Source of the DNA: Candidatus Cloacimonadota bacterium
Lineage (GTDB): Bacteria; Hydrothermota; E44-bin80
Length of the DNA: 8,711 nt
Reading direction: 5' to 3'
NCBI GenBank assembly: GCA_004376305.1
Contig: SOKD01000347.1
Span: forward strand, 1 to 8,711
Notes under the pieces: model-generated
What the model saw: the letters and a program-made list of their open reading frames with translations, nothing else
Told to the model about the DNA's origin: nothing
Databases searched by the model: none
Part shown: piece by piece, positions 8,416 to 8,711 of the stretch
Layout: each line of letters opens with the position of its first letter
Position numbering within the stretch: position 1 is the first letter of the stretch
Made by a program: the position numbers and the translations under genes

Positions 8416-8422
8416 CCTCCTT
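8416..8422 (-). promoter_or_regulatory. Shine-Dalgarno site choosing the groES start
   Basis: AAGGAGG on the minus strand lies 8 nt from the ATG at 8407 and 2 nt from the in-frame GTG at 8413, so the ATG is preferred. Confidence 0.75.
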
Positions 8423-8468
8423 CCCTTAGTTTGTAAATAAATAATTTCACTCTTGTTACATACAAAAA

Positions 8469-8484
8469 TGTGCAAAATCACACA
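8469..8484. promoter_or_regulatory. TGTG-N8-CACA inverted repeat at the groES transcript start
   Basis: TGTG and CACA separated by 8 bp, the spacing of the CRP-type site TGTGA-N6-TCACA, matching 8 of its 10 fixed positions. It covers about -4 to +12 of the predicted groES transcript start, where a bound protein would repress. No CIRCE sequence is seen here. The arms are only 4 bp, so this is tentative. Confidence 0.3.
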
Positions 8485-8486
8485 CT

Positions 8487-8515
8487 ACTATAATCGCAAA
8501 TTCCAGTTTTGTCAA
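8487..8515 (-). promoter_or_regulatory. Sigma70-type promoter of the groES-groEL operon
   Basis: On the minus strand a perfect -35 TTGACA (8515-8510), exactly 17 bp, then TATAGT (8492-8487; 5 of 6 to consensus). Transcription should start near 8480, giving a leader of about 73 nt to the groES ATG. I see no heat-shock sigma32-like promoter, so basal expression appears to come from the housekeeping sigma factor. Confidence 0.8.
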
Positions 8516-8575
8516 GATTTTTTTGAAAAATATTTAAACCTCCTTTTCCTAAGTTGCTATTTTTGTAGCGTTACG

Positions 8576-8594
8576 TTACAGCCTCCCGCTGTAA
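8576..8594. repeat. Perfect 7-bp hairpin between tRNA-Val and the groES promoter
   Basis: TTACAGC and GCTGTAA are perfect complements around a 5-nt loop that reads GGGAG on the minus strand. It is flanked at 8570-8579 by a tandem GTTACGTTAC and at 8556-8569 by a weaker GCTA/TAGC stem-loop. It lies 60 bp upstream of the groES -35 and 50 bp past the tRNA 3' end. No U-tract follows directly on either strand, so it is not a standard terminator. It may be a tRNA-transcript 3' structure, a dispersed repeat or a protein site. Confidence 0.4.
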
Positions 8595-8644
8595 ATCCAT
8601 AAAAAGATGTCCGTTGTGCAAAAAAACTACGTACTCAGAAAAAA

Positions 8645-8711
8645 TGGTGGGCGGAACCAGACTTGAACTGGCGACTTCCTGCTTGTAAGGCAGGCACTCT
8701 CACCAACTGAG
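8645..8711 (-). tRNA. tRNA-Val (anticodon UAC), 5' end cut by the window
   Basis: The minus strand holds the D-arm (CTCAGTTGGTGAGAG), anticodon stem CCTGC/GCAGG with loop CTTACAA giving anticodon UAC (8687-8685), a 5-nt variable loop, T-arm GCCAG-TTCAAGT-CTGGT, the 3' acceptor strand TCCGCCC, discriminator A and an encoded CCA (8647-8645). All stems pair, with one G-U at the base of the T-stem. About ten 5' nucleotides, including the 5' acceptor strand (expected GGGCGGA), lie beyond the right edge. It reads GUA and other GUN valine codons. A TTTTTT run (8644-8639) follows the CCA directly and may help end transcription. Confidence 0.93.

Noticed and set aside
8408..8486. GAGTG in the groES leader as a half of a CIRCE element
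   Set aside because: The matching half at 9-bp spacing is absent, and only five bases agree.
8513..8551. AGGAAAAGGAGG on the minus strand upstream of the groES promoter, resembling a strong Shine-Dalgarno site
   Set aside because: No start codon follows at useful spacing. The next in-frame option is a TTG that belongs to the groES -35 box, so no gene is supported.
8570..8603. Nine-codon frame starting ATG-GAT-TTA on the minus strand through the hairpin
   Set aside because: No Shine-Dalgarno site, and too short to distinguish from chance.
8618..8644. T6 and T7 runs (minus strand) after the tRNA as an intrinsic terminator
   Set aside because: The 10-nt segment between them (CTGAGTACGTAG region) makes no convincing stem. 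The runs are mentioned with the tRNA only.

Overview
The window reads as a chromosomal segment of a Gram-negative bacterium of moderate-to-low G+C. It carries a TolC-like outer-membrane protein, a probable lipoprotein, and groES-groEL with strong Shine-Dalgarno sites. There is no sign of phage, insertion sequence, CRISPR or other mobile DNA. The mix of a zinc-ribbon/cyclase/STAND/TPR giant, a Yip1-headed ABC export operon and groESL followed by an FmdB-type gene is what I would expect from an uncultivated candidate phylum (for example WOR-3- or Cloacimonadota-like lineages). That placement is only a guess from gene style.

Left third, minus strand (about 2240 down to 1): an export operon. A Yip1-family membrane protein comes first, then a MacB/LolD-type ABC ATPase, then the N-terminal two thirds or so of a TolC-family outer-membrane efflux protein that runs off the left edge. 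The adaptor and permease expected for such a system are not in view and may lie further left.

Middle, plus strand (2330-5668): one very large gene for a soluble signalling protein. It has an N-terminal zinc ribbon, a class III nucleotidyl cyclase with all expected catalytic residues, a STAND-type ATPase, and about eleven TPR-like repeats. Its predicted promoter puts the transcript start on or next to the ATG, so the mRNA may be leaderless. It shares a 136-bp divergent control region with the export operon, and a small palindrome lies midway between the two -35 boxes.

Right third, minus strand (8515 down to 5679): a chaperone operon, groES-groEL-fmdB-lipoprotein, driven by a near-consensus sigma70-type promoter (TTGACA, 17 bp, TATAGT) with no CIRCE element visible. 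The last gene converges on the cyclase gene with only 10 bp between stop codons. A candidate terminator for the cyclase transcript lies inside the lipoprotein gene. Upstream of the chaperone promoter are a small perfect hairpin and the 3' part of a tRNA-Val(UAC) cut by the right edge.

All starts were chosen by Shine-Dalgarno spacing and family N-termini. In several genes the outermost start codon is too close to the Shine-Dalgarno site and an inner one is preferred.
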